Below are positions 34,898-45,682 of a stretch of 64,000 nt of DNA, in pieces (within the stretch, counting starts at the first letter, position 1; the number at the start of each line of letters is the position of its first letter). This DNA comes from Myxococcota bacterium. GTDB taxonomy: Bacteria; Myxococcota_A; Bradymonadia; UBA7976; UBA1532. Both the position numbers and the translations under genes were made by a program. Below the pieces are notes generated by a model. That model saw nothing but the letters and a program-made list of their open reading frames with translations. It was not told the origin of the DNA and ran no database searches. The stretch covers positions 1-64,000 of the forward strand of contig CAUJDF010000048.1 of NCBI GenBank assembly GCA_963169045.1, in the 5' to 3' direction.

Positions 34898-34914
34898 TAC
34901 AAGCGGGGAGGAAC

Positions 34915-36507
34915 ATGGCCCAGCGGGAGCCGCCGCCGAGGGGAGGGACGGAGGCCGCGTCCGGCGTGCCCGTGCCAACGCTGGCCGAGCACCTGCGCGA
35001 CGCCGTCTTCTCGACCGATGCCGCCTTCCGCATCCGCGCCTGGAGCTCGGGCGCCGAGGACCTGTTCGGGTGGCGCGCCGACGAGGTGCTCGGACGCCCG
35101 GCCAGGGCGCTGCTCCGCCCGGAGTTCGTCGACGGTTCGCGGGCCGAGGTGCAGCGGGCGCTGCGCACGCAGGGGATGTGGCGCGGGCGCGTCGTGAAGC
35201 GCCACAAGGACGGCCGCTGGATCCCGGTGCTGAACACGACGCTGGCCTGGCGCGACGCCGCAGGCGCCGTGACCGGCTACCTCGCCGTGAGCCGCGATCC
35301 GGCGGCCGCGATCCGCGACGCGGCGGCGCGCGCCGAGCGGGCGGCCCGGCGACGCGCGCTCGCGAAGCTGGCGCTCGATCTGACCTCGGACGCGCCCGAC
35401 GAGGAGACGCTGCGCGACGGCATTCCTCGGCGCGTGTCGGCGCTCTTTGGCGACCCCTGCCTGCTGTTCGTCGCGCGCGAGGCCGCGCTCGAGCTCGCGG
35501 GCGCCCACGGCGGGGCGCCCGGCATGGTGCTCGCGGTGCGCGCGGTGATGGAGGGCGCGCCGATGGACGGCGGCGCCGTGACGCTGCCGCTCCCGTCGCG
35601 GGCCCGTCGGCGCCCCGGCGCCGTCGCGGTCGCCCCCCTGCCCGGCCCGGACGGACACGGCGGGCTGCTCGCGCTCGTCCGGCCCGATCGCCCCTTCGCC
35701 ACGGCCGAGGTGGAGCTTCTGACCGCCGCCGCCCGCGAGGTGGCGCCGGTGCTGGCGACCGCGCGCCGCCACGCCGAGCGTGAGGCCGCCCACCGCGCGG
35801 ATCTCGGCCGCATGCGCGAGCTCGAGCTGACCATCGAGGACCTCGAGAGCTTCGCGCACGCAGTGTCGCACGACCTGCGGGCGCCGCTGCGCTCGGTCGA
35901 CGGGCTCGTGGAGGTGTTGCTTCAGGACGCCGCCGACAGCCTGGACGAGCGCGCGAAGTTCCATCTGCACCGCGTTCGGCTGAACGTGAACCGGATGGCG
36001 CGCCTGGTGGAAGATCTGCTCTTCCTTTCGCGCGTGACCCGTCGCGAGATGCGCCGCGAACCGGTCGATCTGACGGCGATGGCGCTGGACGTGTACCGGG
36101 AGCTGGCGGAGCCTGACGTCTCCCGACGCGTGGACCTCGCGATCGCGCCGGACATGGGGACGCGGGGCGACGCCGGCCTGCTGCGCATCGTGCTCGCGAA
36201 CCTGATCGGCAACGCCTGGAAGTTCACCGCGCGCACGCAGAATGCGCGCATCGAGATCGGACGGGGCGAGGCCGGCGTGTTCTTCGTGCGCGACAATGGC
36301 GCCGGCTTCGACGTCGCGCACGCGGCGCGCCTGTTCGAGCCCTTCCAGCGGCTGCACCGCGCCGAAGAGTTCCCCGGCACCGGCATCGGCCTCGCCACGT
36401 GCCAGCGCATCGTCCGGCGCCACGGCGGCCGCATCTGGGCTGAGGCCGCCGTCGGCCGCGGCGCCACCTTCTTCTTCACCCTGCCCGTCAGCCCCGAAGC
36501 CACCTGA
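34915..36507 (+). CDS. PAS-GAF hybrid-free sensor histidine kinase
   Basis: 530 aa, soluble. A PAS domain lies at about 25-130 ([25 protein letters not shown]...). A GAF-like domain lies at about 150-285. HisKA at about 300-370 has the phospho-acceptor [14 protein letters not shown], and the HATPase domain shows [37 protein letters not shown] and [13 protein letters not shown]. The style resembles the bacteriophytochrome-like kinases, but no PHY domain or bilin-binding Cys is seen. No response regulator is adjacent, so it is an orphan. It diverges from the cyclase. Confidence 0.92.
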   Translation: MAQREPPPRGGTEAASGVPVPTLAEHLRDAVFSTDAAFRIRAWSSGAEDLFGWRADEVLGRPARALLRPEFVDGSRAEVQRALRTQGMWRGRVVKRHKDGRWIPVLNTTLAWRDAAGAVTGYLAVSRDPAAAIRDAAARAERAARRRALAKLALDLTSDAPDEETLRDGIPRRVSALFGDPCLLFVAREAALELAGAHGGAPGMVLAVRAVMEGAPMDGGAVTLPLPSRARRRPGAVAVAPLPGPDGHGGLLALVRPDRPFATAEVELLTAAAREVAPVLATARRHAEREAAHRADLGRMRELELTIEDLESFAHAVSHDLRAPLRSVDGLVEVLLQDAADSLDERAKFHLHRVRLNVNRMARLVEDLLFLSRVTRREMRREPVDLTAMALDVYRELAEPDVSRRVDLAIAPDMGTRGDAGLLRIVLANLIGNAWKFTARTQNARIEIGRGEAGVFFVRDNGAGFDVAHAARLFEPFQRLHRAEEFPGTGIGLATCQRIVRRHGGRIWAEAAVGRGATFFFTLPVSPEAT

Positions 36508-36668
36508 GGTCGCCGCGCCGCGTTTCCGGTGGTTGTTTTTCGGCGCGCCGTCATGTTTCCCTCCGCGCGCGCTGGCCGGCTGCAGGTTTCCACCCGCAGC
36601 GGCCGGCCTCGTCGCGACCGGAACGACGGCTCGCGCATCACGTAGGGGACCACCCCGGGAGGACCCGC

Positions 36669-38120
<1,452 letters not shown>

Positions 38121-38143
38121 ACCCGCCTGGGGGACCACTGGAC

Positions 38144-38896
38144 ATGCTCGAGATCCGCAATCTCCACGCGCGCGTGGGCGACCACGACATCCTCAAGGGG
38201 CTGAGCCTCACGGTGAACCCCGGCGAGGTGCACGCGATCATGGGGCCGAACGGCTCCGGCAAGAGCACGCTCGCGCACGTGCTGGCGGGCCGCGAGGGCT
38301 ACGAGATCACCGAAGGCGAGGTCGTCTTCGAGGGGCGGAACCTGCTGGAGCTCGCACCCGAGCTGCGCGCCCGCGCCGGCGTCTTCCTCGCGTTCCAGTA
38401 CCCAGTGGAGATCCCGGGCATCGGCAACGCGTACTTCCTGCGCACCGCCGCCAACGCCATCCGCCAGGCGCGCGGGCTCGAGGAGCTCGACGCCGCCGAC
38501 TTCCTGCGCGTGATGCGCGAGAAGCTGAAGTTGGTGAAGCTCGACGAGAAGATGATGCAGCGCTCCGTCAACGACGGCTTCTCGGGCGGCGAGAAGAAAC
38601 GCAATGAAATCCTGCAGATGGCGTTGCTCGAGCCCAAGCTGGCGATCCTCGACGAGACCGACTCCGGCCTCGACATCGACGCGCTGAAGATCGTGGGCGA
38701 CGGCGTCACGGCGCTGCGCTCGCCGGCGCGCTCGTTCATCGTGATCACCCACTACCAGCGGCTGCTCGACCACATCACGCCCGACTTCGTCCACGTCCTC
38801 TACCAGGGCCGCATCGTCGAGTCGGGCGACGCCTCGCTCGCGCTCGAGCTCGAGAAGCACGGCTACGGTTGGCTCGAGAAGGCGCCGGCGCGATGA
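38144..38896 (+). CDS. sufC: Fe-S cluster assembly ATPase SufC
   Basis: 250 aa ABC-type ATPase: Walker A GPNGSGKST, Q-loop FLAFQYPVEIPG, signature SGGEKKRNEILQMA and Walker B LAILDETDSGLDIDAL. It energises the SufBC2D scaffold. The start is the ATG after a short 23-bp gap; the stop overlaps sufD by 4 bp (ATGA). Confidence 0.96.
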   Translation: MLEIRNLHARVGDHDILKGLSLTVNPGEVHAIMGPNGSGKSTLAHVLAGREGYEITEGEVVFEGRNLLELAPELRARAGVFLAFQYPVEIPGIGNAYFLRTAANAIRQARGLEELDAADFLRVMREKLKLVKLDEKMMQRSVNDGFSGGEKKRNEILQMALLEPKLAILDETDSGLDIDALKIVGDGVTALRSPARSFIVITHYQRLLDHITPDFVHVLYQGRIVESGDASLALELEKHGYGWLEKAPAR

Positions 38897-40065
38897 TCGA
38901 CCCCGCCCTCCGCGAGCAGGCGCTCGCGCGGTTCGGTGCCCTCGGTTACCCGCAGCGCGGCGACGAGGCCTTCAAGTACACGAACGTGGCGCCCATCGCC
39001 GAGCGGGCCTTCGCCCCCGGCGAGCCCGGCGAGCCGCGCGCCGCCACGCTGCCCGGGCTCGAGGCGGCGATGGTCTTCGTGAACGGGCACCTGGCGGGGC
39101 GCGGCGCCTCGCCGTACGTGGCGCCGCTCGGCGCGCCCGAGCACCGCGCGCTGGTGCAGGCGCACCTCGCCCGCGTCGCGGCCTTCGAGCAGTTCGTCTT
39201 CTGCGCCGAGAACACAGCCAAGGCCACCGACGGCGCGCTCGTGCACGTGCCGGCGGGCACGTCGGTCGAGGCGCCGCTCCACGTGCGCTTCGAGGCGCGC
39301 GGCGGCGCCGGTTATCCGCGGCTGCTCGTCGTCGCCGGCGCCAACAGTCGCGTGCAGGTCGTCGAGCACCACACCGGCGAGGGCGAAGGGCTGGCCAACG
39401 CCGTCACCGAGATCGTCTGCGGACCCGGCGCGAGCGTGCACCACGTGGTCGTCCAGGATCAGGCGCCGAGCGCGTTCCACATCGGGCGCGTCGCCGTCCG
39501 GCAGGACCGCGACAGCCGTTTCGTGAGCCACCACCTGACCTTCGGCGCGGCGCTGTCGCGCACCGACCTGCGGGTGTGCCTCGACGGCGAGGGCGCGGAG
39601 TGCACGCTCGAAGGCGCGTTCGCGCTCGGCGGCACCCAGCACGCCGACAACGACACGTTCGTCGACCACGCGAAGCCCGGCGCCACCAGCCGCGAGCTCT
39701 ACAAGGGCGTGCTCAACGGCCGCTCGCATGGCGTGTTCACCGGCAGGGTGCTCGTGCGGCCCGGCGCGACGCAGACGAGCGCGCAGCAGAGCAACCCGAA
39801 CCTGCTCCTCTCGAAGTCGGCCCACGTCGACACGCGGCCGCAGCTCGAGATCCACAACAACGACGTGAAGTGCACGCACGGGGCGACGATCGGCCGGCTC
39901 GACGCCGACTCCCTGTTCTTCCTGCGGGCGCGCGGCATCGACTTCGTCGAGGCGCGGCGGCTGCTGGTGGCGGCGTTCGGTGGCGAGATCGCCGAGCGCG
40001 TCGCCGTGCCCGGCCTGTGCGAGTGGTTGTACGAGCGCATCGCCGCCGTGGGAGGTGCGCAGTGA
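38893..40065 (+). CDS. sufD: Fe-S cluster assembly protein SufD
   Basis: 390 aa. Family hallmarks are WxF/FKYTN (EAFKYTNVAPI) at the N-terminus, the beta-helix core, and NPNLLLSKSAHVDTRPQLEIHNNDVKCTHGATIG near the C-terminus. SufD completes the SufBC2D complex and is needed for iron entry. The ATG at 38893 lies within the end of sufC. Confidence 0.94.
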   Translation: MIDPALREQALARFGALGYPQRGDEAFKYTNVAPIAERAFAPGEPGEPRAATLPGLEAAMVFVNGHLAGRGASPYVAPLGAPEHRALVQAHLARVAAFEQFVFCAENTAKATDGALVHVPAGTSVEAPLHVRFEARGGAGYPRLLVVAGANSRVQVVEHHTGEGEGLANAVTEIVCGPGASVHHVVVQDQAPSAFHIGRVAVRQDRDSRFVSHHLTFGAALSRTDLRVCLDGEGAECTLEGAFALGGTQHADNDTFVDHAKPGATSRELYKGVLNGRSHGVFTGRVLVRPGATQTSAQQSNPNLLLSKSAHVDTRPQLEIHNNDVKCTHGATIGRLDADSLFFLRARGIDFVEARRLLVAAFGGEIAERVAVPGLCEWLYERIAAVGGAQ

Positions 40066-41285
40066 CGTTCGACGTGGAGCGCGTGCGGGCGGACTTCCCG
40101 ATCCTCGGGGAGTCGTACCGCGGCAAGCCCTTGATCTACCTCGACAATGCGGCGACGACACAGAAGCCGCGCGCGGTGATCGACGCCGTCTCGAGCTACT
40201 ACGAGACGTCGAACGCCAACGTGCACCGGGCCCTGTACTGGCTCGGCGCGCGGGCGACCGACGCGTTCGAGGGTGCGCGCGTCAAGGTGAAGCGCTTCCT
40301 GAATGCGGCGAGCGAGCGCGAGGTCATCTTCGTGCGCGGCGCCACCGAGGCGATCAACCTGGTGGCGCACAGCTTCGCGCGGCCGCGCCTGCAGCCCGGC
40401 GACGAGATCCTGGTGTCCCACATGGAGCACCACTCGAACATCGTGCCGTGGCAGCTGGCGGCGCAGGCGGCGGGCGCCGCGGTCCGGCCCATCCCCATCA
40501 CCGACGCCGGCGACATCGACCTCGACGCCTATGCCGCCATGCTCGGGCCGCGGACGCGCATGGTGGCGGTCGTGCACGTGAGCAACGCGCTCGGCACGAT
40601 CAACCCGGTCGAGGAGATCGCGCGGCTCGCCCGCGAGCGCGGTGTGCCGGTGCTGCTCGACGGCGCCCAGGCGACGGCCCACGTGGCGGTCGACGTGCAG
40701 AGGCTCGGCTGCGATTTCTATGCGTTCTCGGGTCACAAGCTGTACGGCCCGACGGGCATCGGCGTGCTGTGGGGGCGCGAGCGGTGGCTGCGGGAGATGC
40801 CCCCGTACCACGGCGGCGGCGACATGATCCGCGAGGTGAAGTTCTCGGGGACGACGTTCGCCGACCTGCCCAACAAGTTCGAGGCGGGCACCCCCGACAT
40901 CGCCGGCGCGGTGGGCCTCGGCGCGGCGGTCGACTACGTCACTGCGCTGGGCTTCGAGGCGATCGCCGCCCACGAGGAGGCCCTCACCGACTACGCGCTC
41001 GAGCGACTGCGCACGGTGCCCGGCTTCCAGCGGGTGGGCGAGCCGCGCCGGCGCGGCCCGGTGATCTCGTTCGCGCTCGGCGACGTGCACCCGCACGACG
41101 TCGCGACCGTGCTCGACATGGAGGGCGTGGCCATCCGCGCCGGGCACCACTGCGCGCAGCCGGTGCTCGATCGCTTCGGCCTGCCGGCCACCGCCCGGGC
41201 CTCCTTCGCCATCTACAATACGAGGGCCGAGATCGACGCCCTCGTGGCGGCGCTGCACAAGGTGGTGGAGCTGTTCGGCCGATGA
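40062..41285 (+). CDS. sufS: Cysteine desulfurase SufS
   Basis: 407 aa PLP enzyme. The PLP lysine is in FSGHKLYGPTG, and the persulfide Cys in RAGHHCAQPVL. LIYLDNAATTQKP and NVHRALYWLGARATD are typical of the group II (SufS/CsdA) branch. A GTG start at 40062 overlaps the sufD stop by 4 bp (GTGA), and GGGAGGTG precedes it. Confidence 0.95.
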   Translation: MTFDVERVRADFPILGESYRGKPLIYLDNAATTQKPRAVIDAVSSYYETSNANVHRALYWLGARATDAFEGARVKVKRFLNAASEREVIFVRGATEAINLVAHSFARPRLQPGDEILVSHMEHHSNIVPWQLAAQAAGAAVRPIPITDAGDIDLDAYAAMLGPRTRMVAVVHVSNALGTINPVEEIARLARERGVPVLLDGAQATAHVAVDVQRLGCDFYAFSGHKLYGPTGIGVLWGRERWLREMPPYHGGGDMIREVKFSGTTFADLPNKFEAGTPDIAGAVGLGAAVDYVTALGFEAIAAHEEALTDYALERLRTVPGFQRVGEPRRRGPVISFALGDVHPHDVATVLDMEGVAIRAGHHCAQPVLDRFGLPATARASFAIYNTRAEIDALVAALHKVVELFGR

Positions 41286-41731
41286 GCGACCTCGACGCGC
41301 TGTACCAGGAGCTCGTGCTCGACCACGGACGCCGCCCGCGCAACTTCGGCCGGCTCGAGCACCCGAACCGCCAGGCCGCCGGCCACAACCCGGTCTGCGG
41401 CGACCAGCTGCAGCTCTACGTCGACGTTGGGGACGACGGCGTGGTGCGCGACGTGAAGTTCGAGGGCAAGGGCTGCGCGATCTCGACGGCGTCGGCCTCG
41501 CTGCTGACGCAGGCGATCAAGGGCCGGACGCTCGCCGAGATCGAGAGCATCTTCCAGGCCTTCCACGAGACGGTCACCGGCCGCGCGCAGCCGGACGAGG
41601 AGCGCCTCGGCAAGCTGGCGGTGTTCCAGGGCGTGAGCCGGTTCCCGACGCGCGTGAAGTGCGCCTCCCTTTGCTGGCACACGCTCATGGCCGCGCTCAA
41701 GGGCGCCGACGCGCCGGTCAGCACGGAGTGA
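41282..41731 (+). CDS. sufU: Fe-S scaffold/sulfur-transfer protein SufU
   Basis: 149 aa. Conserved SufU residues are PVCGDQL, the GCAISTASASLL region (first Cys near 62) and KCASLCWHTL with two cysteines. It relays sulfur from SufS to the SufBCD scaffold; it takes the place of SufE, which is absent here. The ATG overlaps the sufS stop by 4 bp. Confidence 0.93.
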   Translation: MSDLDALYQELVLDHGRRPRNFGRLEHPNRQAAGHNPVCGDQLQLYVDVGDDGVVRDVKFEGKGCAISTASASLLTQAIKGRTLAEIESIFQAFHETVTGRAQPDEERLGKLAVFQGVSRFPTRVKCASLCWHTLMAALKGADAPVSTE

Positions 41732-41741
41732 GGAGGCGCGC

Positions 41742-42080
41742 GTGAGCACCAGCGAAGCCCCGGTCGCCCTCGACAAGGAAGACCTGAAGGAGCGCGTGGT
41801 CGGCGTCCTGAAGGACGTGTACGACCCCGAGATCCCGGTCGACATCTACGAGCTCGGGCTCGTGTACGACATCGAGATCGACGACGACGCGAAGGTCGGC
41901 ATCCGCATGACGCTGACCTCGCCGATGTGTCCGGTGGCCGGCAGCCTCCCGATGGAGGTCGAGCAGCGCGTGAAGCTGCTGCCCGGCGTCGCCGCGGCCA
42001 CGGTCTACCTCGTCTGGGATCCGCCCTGGACGCCGGACCGCATGTCCGAAGCCGCCCGCCTCGAGCTCGGGATGTTCTAG
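41742..42080 (+). CDS. sufT: SufT-like DUF59 Fe-S assembly factor
   Basis: 112 aa from a GTG at 41742 with AGGAGG five bases upstream. DUF59/MIP18 domain: VYDPEIPVDIYELGLVYDIEI, MTLTSPMCPVAGSLP and VYLVWDPPWTPDRMSE. SufT proteins help Fe-S cluster maturation. It is the last gene of sufB-C-D-S-U-T. A second DUF59 gene (48521-48811) in the window has the same core. Confidence 0.92.
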   Translation: MSTSEAPVALDKEDLKERVVGVLKDVYDPEIPVDIYELGLVYDIEIDDDAKVGIRMTLTSPMCPVAGSLPMEVEQRVKLLPGVAAATVYLVWDPPWTPDRMSEAARLELGMF

Positions 42081-42082
42081 GA

Positions 42083-42239
42083 GCTTGCCCCCGAAGTTCC
42101 GCACGCTTCGTCGCGGCCCTTCGGCCCCCAGGTCTGCGTTGGACCTCCTCCGCGTAGGACAAGGCCACGCGTTCGTCGGCGCGCCTTGCCCTGGGGGCCG
42201 ACGGCTCGCGCCTCGGGAGCGCGCGAACTTCGAGGGCAG
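42083..42239. repeat. Large imperfect inverted repeat downstream of suf operon
   Basis: Arms of about 50 bp face each other across a centre of about 55 bp. The best segments are a perfect 12-bp pair (TCGGCCCCCAGG at 42121-42132 with CCTGGGGGCCGA at 42190-42201) and an outer pair around CGAAGTTC (42092-42099) and GAACTTCG (42225-42232). It begins 2 bp after the sufT stop. It could act as a large terminator or RNA-stabilising structure, or be a MITE-like palindromic element. Confidence 0.6.
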
Positions 42240-42266
42240 CCCACCAGTCACCCGCACGCGGGTTCG

Positions 42267-42521
42267 TCAGCGCCGCTCCGCCTCGCAACGATCCGCCTGG
42301 TCCCGGCAGTGGTCGACGCAGGTGTGGCACTCCCCCGACCAGCCGGTGTTGTTCTCTCCCTGGGCCTCGCGCGCCCACTGGGCGGCGCGCGAGGCGCCCG
42401 GCCCCTCACAGAGGTCGGCGCAGCGCTGCATGCAGGTGTCGTAGAGGCGCTTGCACTCGGCGTGCTCGAGGCGAGGCCCTCCGCAGCCGGCGACGACGAG
42501 CAGGACGATGAGACGGCGCAT
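42267..42521 (-). CDS. Small Cys-rich lipoprotein, paralogue A
   Basis: 84 aa. MRRLIVLLVVAGC is a signal peptide with a lipobox (VAGC, Cys13). The mature part has nine Cys in all, in patterns such as C-x6-C-x3-C-x3-C and ECHTCVDHC. It is preceded at 9 bp by a second 84-aa lipoprotein of the same layout (Cys pattern ending CxxCxxxC). Function unknown; probably disulfide-bonded and exported. No clear ribosome site is seen. Confidence 0.68.
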   Translation of the reverse strand: MRRLIVLLVVAGCGGPRLEHAECKRLYDTCMQRCADLCEGPGASRAAQWAREAQGENNTGWSGECHTCVDHCRDQADRCEAERR

Positions 42522-42530
42522 GGGCGCATG

Positions 42531-42785
42531 TTAGCGCCCGCACAGCTCGGCCTCTACCCGGCAGTCGTGGACGCAGGCGGCGCAGCCGAAGGACCACAGG
42601 AAGACGTCCTGGCCCGCGAGCTCGCGCTGCCGCTCGAAGGCGGGCGTCTCGGGGGCGAGGTTGCAGGTGTGGGCGCAGCCCTCGAGGCAGTCGTCCTCGC
42701 TGGACGCGCAACTCCCCGGATCCACTTGTGATTCGAGGCATGCGGCGAGCGGCGCGAGGGCGACGAGGAAGAACAGACGTCGCAT
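42531..42785 (-). CDS. Small Cys-rich lipoprotein, paralogue B
   Basis: 84 aa from ATG 42785 (MRRLFFLVALAPLAAC, lipobox Cys16). The mature part has Cys in SCAS, DDCLEGCAHTCN and GCAACVHDC, the same order as in paralogue A (C-x3-C-x3-C ... CxxCxxxC...C). The two genes are tandem, the same length, and separated by 9 bp, so they arose by duplication. Function unknown. Confidence 0.68.
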   Translation of the reverse strand: MRRLFFLVALAPLAACLESQVDPGSCASSEDDCLEGCAHTCNLAPETPAFERQRELAGQDVFLWSFGCAACVHDCRVEAELCGR

Positions 42786-43073
42786 CAGGGATCGACGCCG
42801 CATCGTGGCAGTCGGTCGCGGCTCCGCTGGACGGCGCCTTGCGTGCCGCGGCGCGTGCGCCGAACTTCAGCGTCCAGGAGGCGATGGACGTGGTGTGTTC
42901 CGACGCTCGCCGGTGTGTCGCGGCCCGCCGCCGGCCGGCGACCCTCTCGGCCGAGACGGCATCCGGGGCATCGCGGCGGGCGGCGCGCAGCGCGTCCGCG
43001 CGGCGGGCGAAGGCTGGCGCATCGCGGGGGCGCTGCGTCCACGAGGCGCATCGCCTGCGGCGAGGACGATGCG
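42786..43073. other. Intergenic region with a stem-loop at one end
   Basis: 288 bp between the small lipoprotein genes and the DUF790 gene. No gene is convincing. A perfect 7-bp stem (CGCATCG / CGATGCG, 43047-43073, 13-nt loop) lies directly after the DUF790 stop and could end its transcription, although no U-tract follows. The rest presumably contains the promoter for the lipoprotein pair. Confidence 0.4.
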
Positions 43074-44270
43074 TCAGCGATCGAGCAGCGCGAGCACCTT
43101 TCGGGCGTTCATCACGCCCTTGTAGACGTAGAGCGAGCCGGGCACGTCCGCCGGCAGCGCCGCCTCGCTGACGCGCAGGCGGTCGGACACGGCCCAGATG
43201 ACACGCTGCTTCAGGCCGCCCTCCGCGAGCTCGACGCGCTTCCACACCGCGGCGCGGCTCCAGTAGCCGAGCACCTCGAGGTACGCCTTCGCGCGCGTCT
43301 CGCGGTGCACGAAGACGAGGTCGGGCACGCACACGCCCACGCCCGGCAGGTGGAGGACGTCGCGCGCGGCGCTCACCTCCCACGGCGTCTCGAGCTTGCG
43401 GAGCTGCTCGACGAGCGCCGCCACGTCGTCGGGCAGGCGCTGCGTCCGGCGCGGCCGGTCGACGGGCTTCGGCGCGCCCTCGAGCGAGAAGCGCAGGCGT
43501 TTGCGGTCCTTGTCCCAGAGCACCTCGGCGTCGAGCGACCACGGCCCGCACGCCTCGAGCGCCGGGATGAGCAGCGCCAGCTGCAGCCCGTACTTCGTGA
43601 CCTGGTCGAAGAGGCTGTAGGGCCCGTCGATCTCGACGCGGTAGCCCTCGTCCCCGGGCAGCGGGTGCACGACGTAGAGCAGGCGCAGGAACTTGAGCCG
43701 GTGGAAGAGCGCGCGGTACGCCCCCGGCCAGCCGGCGCGCACGCGGACCTCCACGCGCACCGCCCGGAGCAGCACCGCCTGGCCGAGCGAGCGGTCGTAC
43801 AGCTCGAGCAGCGCGTCCGCGTCGATGGCGTCGAGCTCGACGAGCTTCTGCGCGCCCTTCAGGTCGGCGAAGAGCAGCCGGTCGAGGTCGCCCACGTCGA
43901 GGCCGAGCGCGGCCGCCGACTCGACGAGCGCCGCCTCGCGGTCGAATTCTTCCGCGCGGCGCATCGCCGCCGCCCGCCGGAACACCTCGCGCCGCAGCAT
44001 CGCGGGGTCGGCGCCCTCCTCCTGCGCGAACGTGCACCGGTCGAGCACGAGCTTGAGCAGGCCGTCGGACACGCGCCGGTCCTGCGGCGAAACGTCGATC
44101 TCGCCGACGCGCGCCTCGAGGTCCTCGCGCGTCAGCCCCACGTGCGCCGCGGCCAGGTCGAGGTACAGCCCCGCGATCACCCGCATGCGCTCGCGCTGCT
44201 TGCCCTCGAGCGGCTTGACGGCGATGCGGTCGCCGTCGCGCTTCACCCGGACGAGGTCAGCGGTAAGCAT
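43074..44270 (-). CDS. DUF790 / Bax1-like nuclease
   Basis: 398 aa. The start is MLTADLVRVKRDGDRI. The family layout is visible: a helical N-terminal part with GLTREDLEARV, an insert with DGPYSLFDQVTKYGLQLALLIPALEA, and a C-terminal nuclease-like part with acidic residues (VCVPDLVFVH...KAYLEVLGYWSRAAVWKRVE; compare D-(x)n-E-x-K nuclease signatures). In archaea, Bax1 binds the XPB helicase and cuts DNA at a bubble. The gene overlaps the adjacent helicase by 14 bp. The pair is present here in a bacterium. Confidence 0.85.
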   Translation of the reverse strand: MLTADLVRVKRDGDRIAVKPLEGKQRERMRVIAGLYLDLAAAHVGLTREDLEARVGEIDVSPQDRRVSDGLLKLVLDRCTFAQEEGADPAMLRREVFRRAAAMRRAEEFDREAALVESAAALGLDVGDLDRLLFADLKGAQKLVELDAIDADALLELYDRSLGQAVLLRAVRVEVRVRAGWPGAYRALFHRLKFLRLLYVVHPLPGDEGYRVEIDGPYSLFDQVTKYGLQLALLIPALEACGPWSLDAEVLWDKDRKRLRFSLEGAPKPVDRPRRTQRLPDDVAALVEQLRKLETPWEVSAARDVLHLPGVGVCVPDLVFVHRETRAKAYLEVLGYWSRAAVWKRVELAEGGLKQRVIWAVSDRLRVSEAALPADVPGSLYVYKGVMNARKVLALLDR

Positions 44271-45618
44271 TGTGCTCGCGCCGCCGCTCGCTGGTGAACG
44301 TCTCCGCCGTCCCCCCCGCCACGAGCTCGTACAGCACCGCCCGCTTGTCGCCCTGCTTGCGCAGCACGCGACCGAGCCGCTGGACGTGCTCGCGCACCGA
44401 TCCCGACCCGGACACGATGATCGCCACGCTCGCCGACGGCACGTCGACGCCCTCGTTGAGCACCTTCGACGTCACGACCGCGCCGTACGTGCCGTCCGCC
44501 AGCCCCGCCAGGATCTCGCTGCGCTCGGTGACCTTCGTCTGGTGCGTGATGACCGGGATCAGGAAGCGACGTGCGATGTCGTAGGCCGTCGCGTTGTCCT
44601 GCGTGAACACGATCGTCGGGTCGTTGCGGTGCACGTGCAGCAGGTGCTCGAGGTACGCCAGCTTGGACGGTGCCGCGAACGCGAGCTGGCGCTGCCGCAA
44701 CCACGCCTCCATGGCGCGACGGCCCTCGCGACTGCGCGCCGAGAGCTGGATGAACTGCTGCCACGCGCCGGGCCGGCTGAACCGGATGCCGTTGCTCGTG
44801 ACGAAATCCCGATAGATCCCGCGGGCTTCGTCGTAGGCCAGCCGCTCGGCCGGGCTCAGCTCGACCACGACGTGCTCCACGTCGTACTCGGCGAGGAACT
44901 CGCCGGCGAGCTCCACGATGTCGCGCTGGTACACGACCGGGCCGACGAGCTCGTCCAGCTCGGCGTGGCGGCCGTCCTGGCGCTCGAGCGTCGCCGTCAG
45001 GCCCAGCCGGAACGGCGCCAGGCAGAACCGCGCCGCCAGGCCGTAGGCGTCGCCCGGCAGGTGGTGACACTCGTCGAAGACCACGAGCCCGAAGCGGTTC
45101 CCGAGGTGCTCCATGTGGATGTAGGCGGAGTCGTAGGTCGTCACCGTCAGCGGCTGCACCGAGTAGTCGCCGCCACCGATCACGCCGACCGGCACGGGGA
45201 AGCTGCGCCGCAGCTGGTCGTACCACTGCCGCACGAGGTCGAGCGTCGGCGCCACGACCAGCGTGTCCCGGCGCGTCGCGTCGATGGCCATCGCCGCCAC
45301 GTGGCTCTTGCCCGCGCCCGTGGGGAGCACGACCACCCCACGGTTGCGGTGTTTCCGCCACGCTTCGAGCGCCTCGGCCTGGAACGGCCGCGGCTCGCGG
45401 CGCACCTGCAGCCCGCCCGGCAGCTCGCCGTAGGCCCGCGCCGCGTCCTCGTACGGCAGCTTGCGGCGCACGAACGCCATCACGACGTCGGCGTAGTCGA
45501 CCGCCGGCGCGCGCCAGCATCGACTGCGCTCGTCCCACTGGCATCGGGGGGGCAACCCCCCCGGGTCGGGGACGTCCCGGATCTCCAGCGTACCCCCGGC
45601 GTAGCCGACCCGAATCAT
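44257..45618 (-). CDS. XPB-like SF2 DNA helicase
   Basis: 453 aa. N-terminal damage-recognition-like domain (residues about 1-75), then RecA1 with Walker A LPTGAGKSH and DECH box FDECHHL, GLTATLERQDGRH (motif III plus an RED-like motif, here RQD), a Thumb-like insertion, and RecA2 with SKVLNEGVDVP and motif VI QRLGRVLRK. This fits the archaeal/bacterial XPB branch (SF2B). The ATG at 45618 gives the standard N-terminus. It should unwind damaged DNA for the Bax1-like nuclease encoded just downstream. The two overlap by 14 bp. Confidence 0.9.
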   Translation of the reverse strand: MIRVGYAGGTLEIRDVPDPGGLPPRCQWDERSRCWRAPAVDYADVVMAFVRRKLPYEDAARAYGELPGGLQVRREPRPFQAEALEAWRKHRNRGVVVLPTGAGKSHVAAMAIDATRRDTLVVAPTLDLVRQWYDQLRRSFPVPVGVIGGGDYSVQPLTVTTYDSAYIHMEHLGNRFGLVVFDECHHLPGDAYGLAARFCLAPFRLGLTATLERQDGRHAELDELVGPVVYQRDIVELAGEFLAEYDVEHVVVELSPAERLAYDEARGIYRDFVTSNGIRFSRPGAWQQFIQLSARSREGRRAMEAWLRQRQLAFAAPSKLAYLEHLLHVHRNDPTIVFTQDNATAYDIARRFLIPVITHQTKVTERSEILAGLADGTYGAVVTSKVLNEGVDVPSASVAIIVSGSGSVREHVQRLGRVLRKQGDKRAVLYELVAGGTAETFTSERRREHNAYR

Positions 45619-45682
45619 GCGGGCGGTTCTAAGGGGTCGGCCCGACGCATGCAAGGGAACCTTCGTGGGAAGGGGGTGAGCG

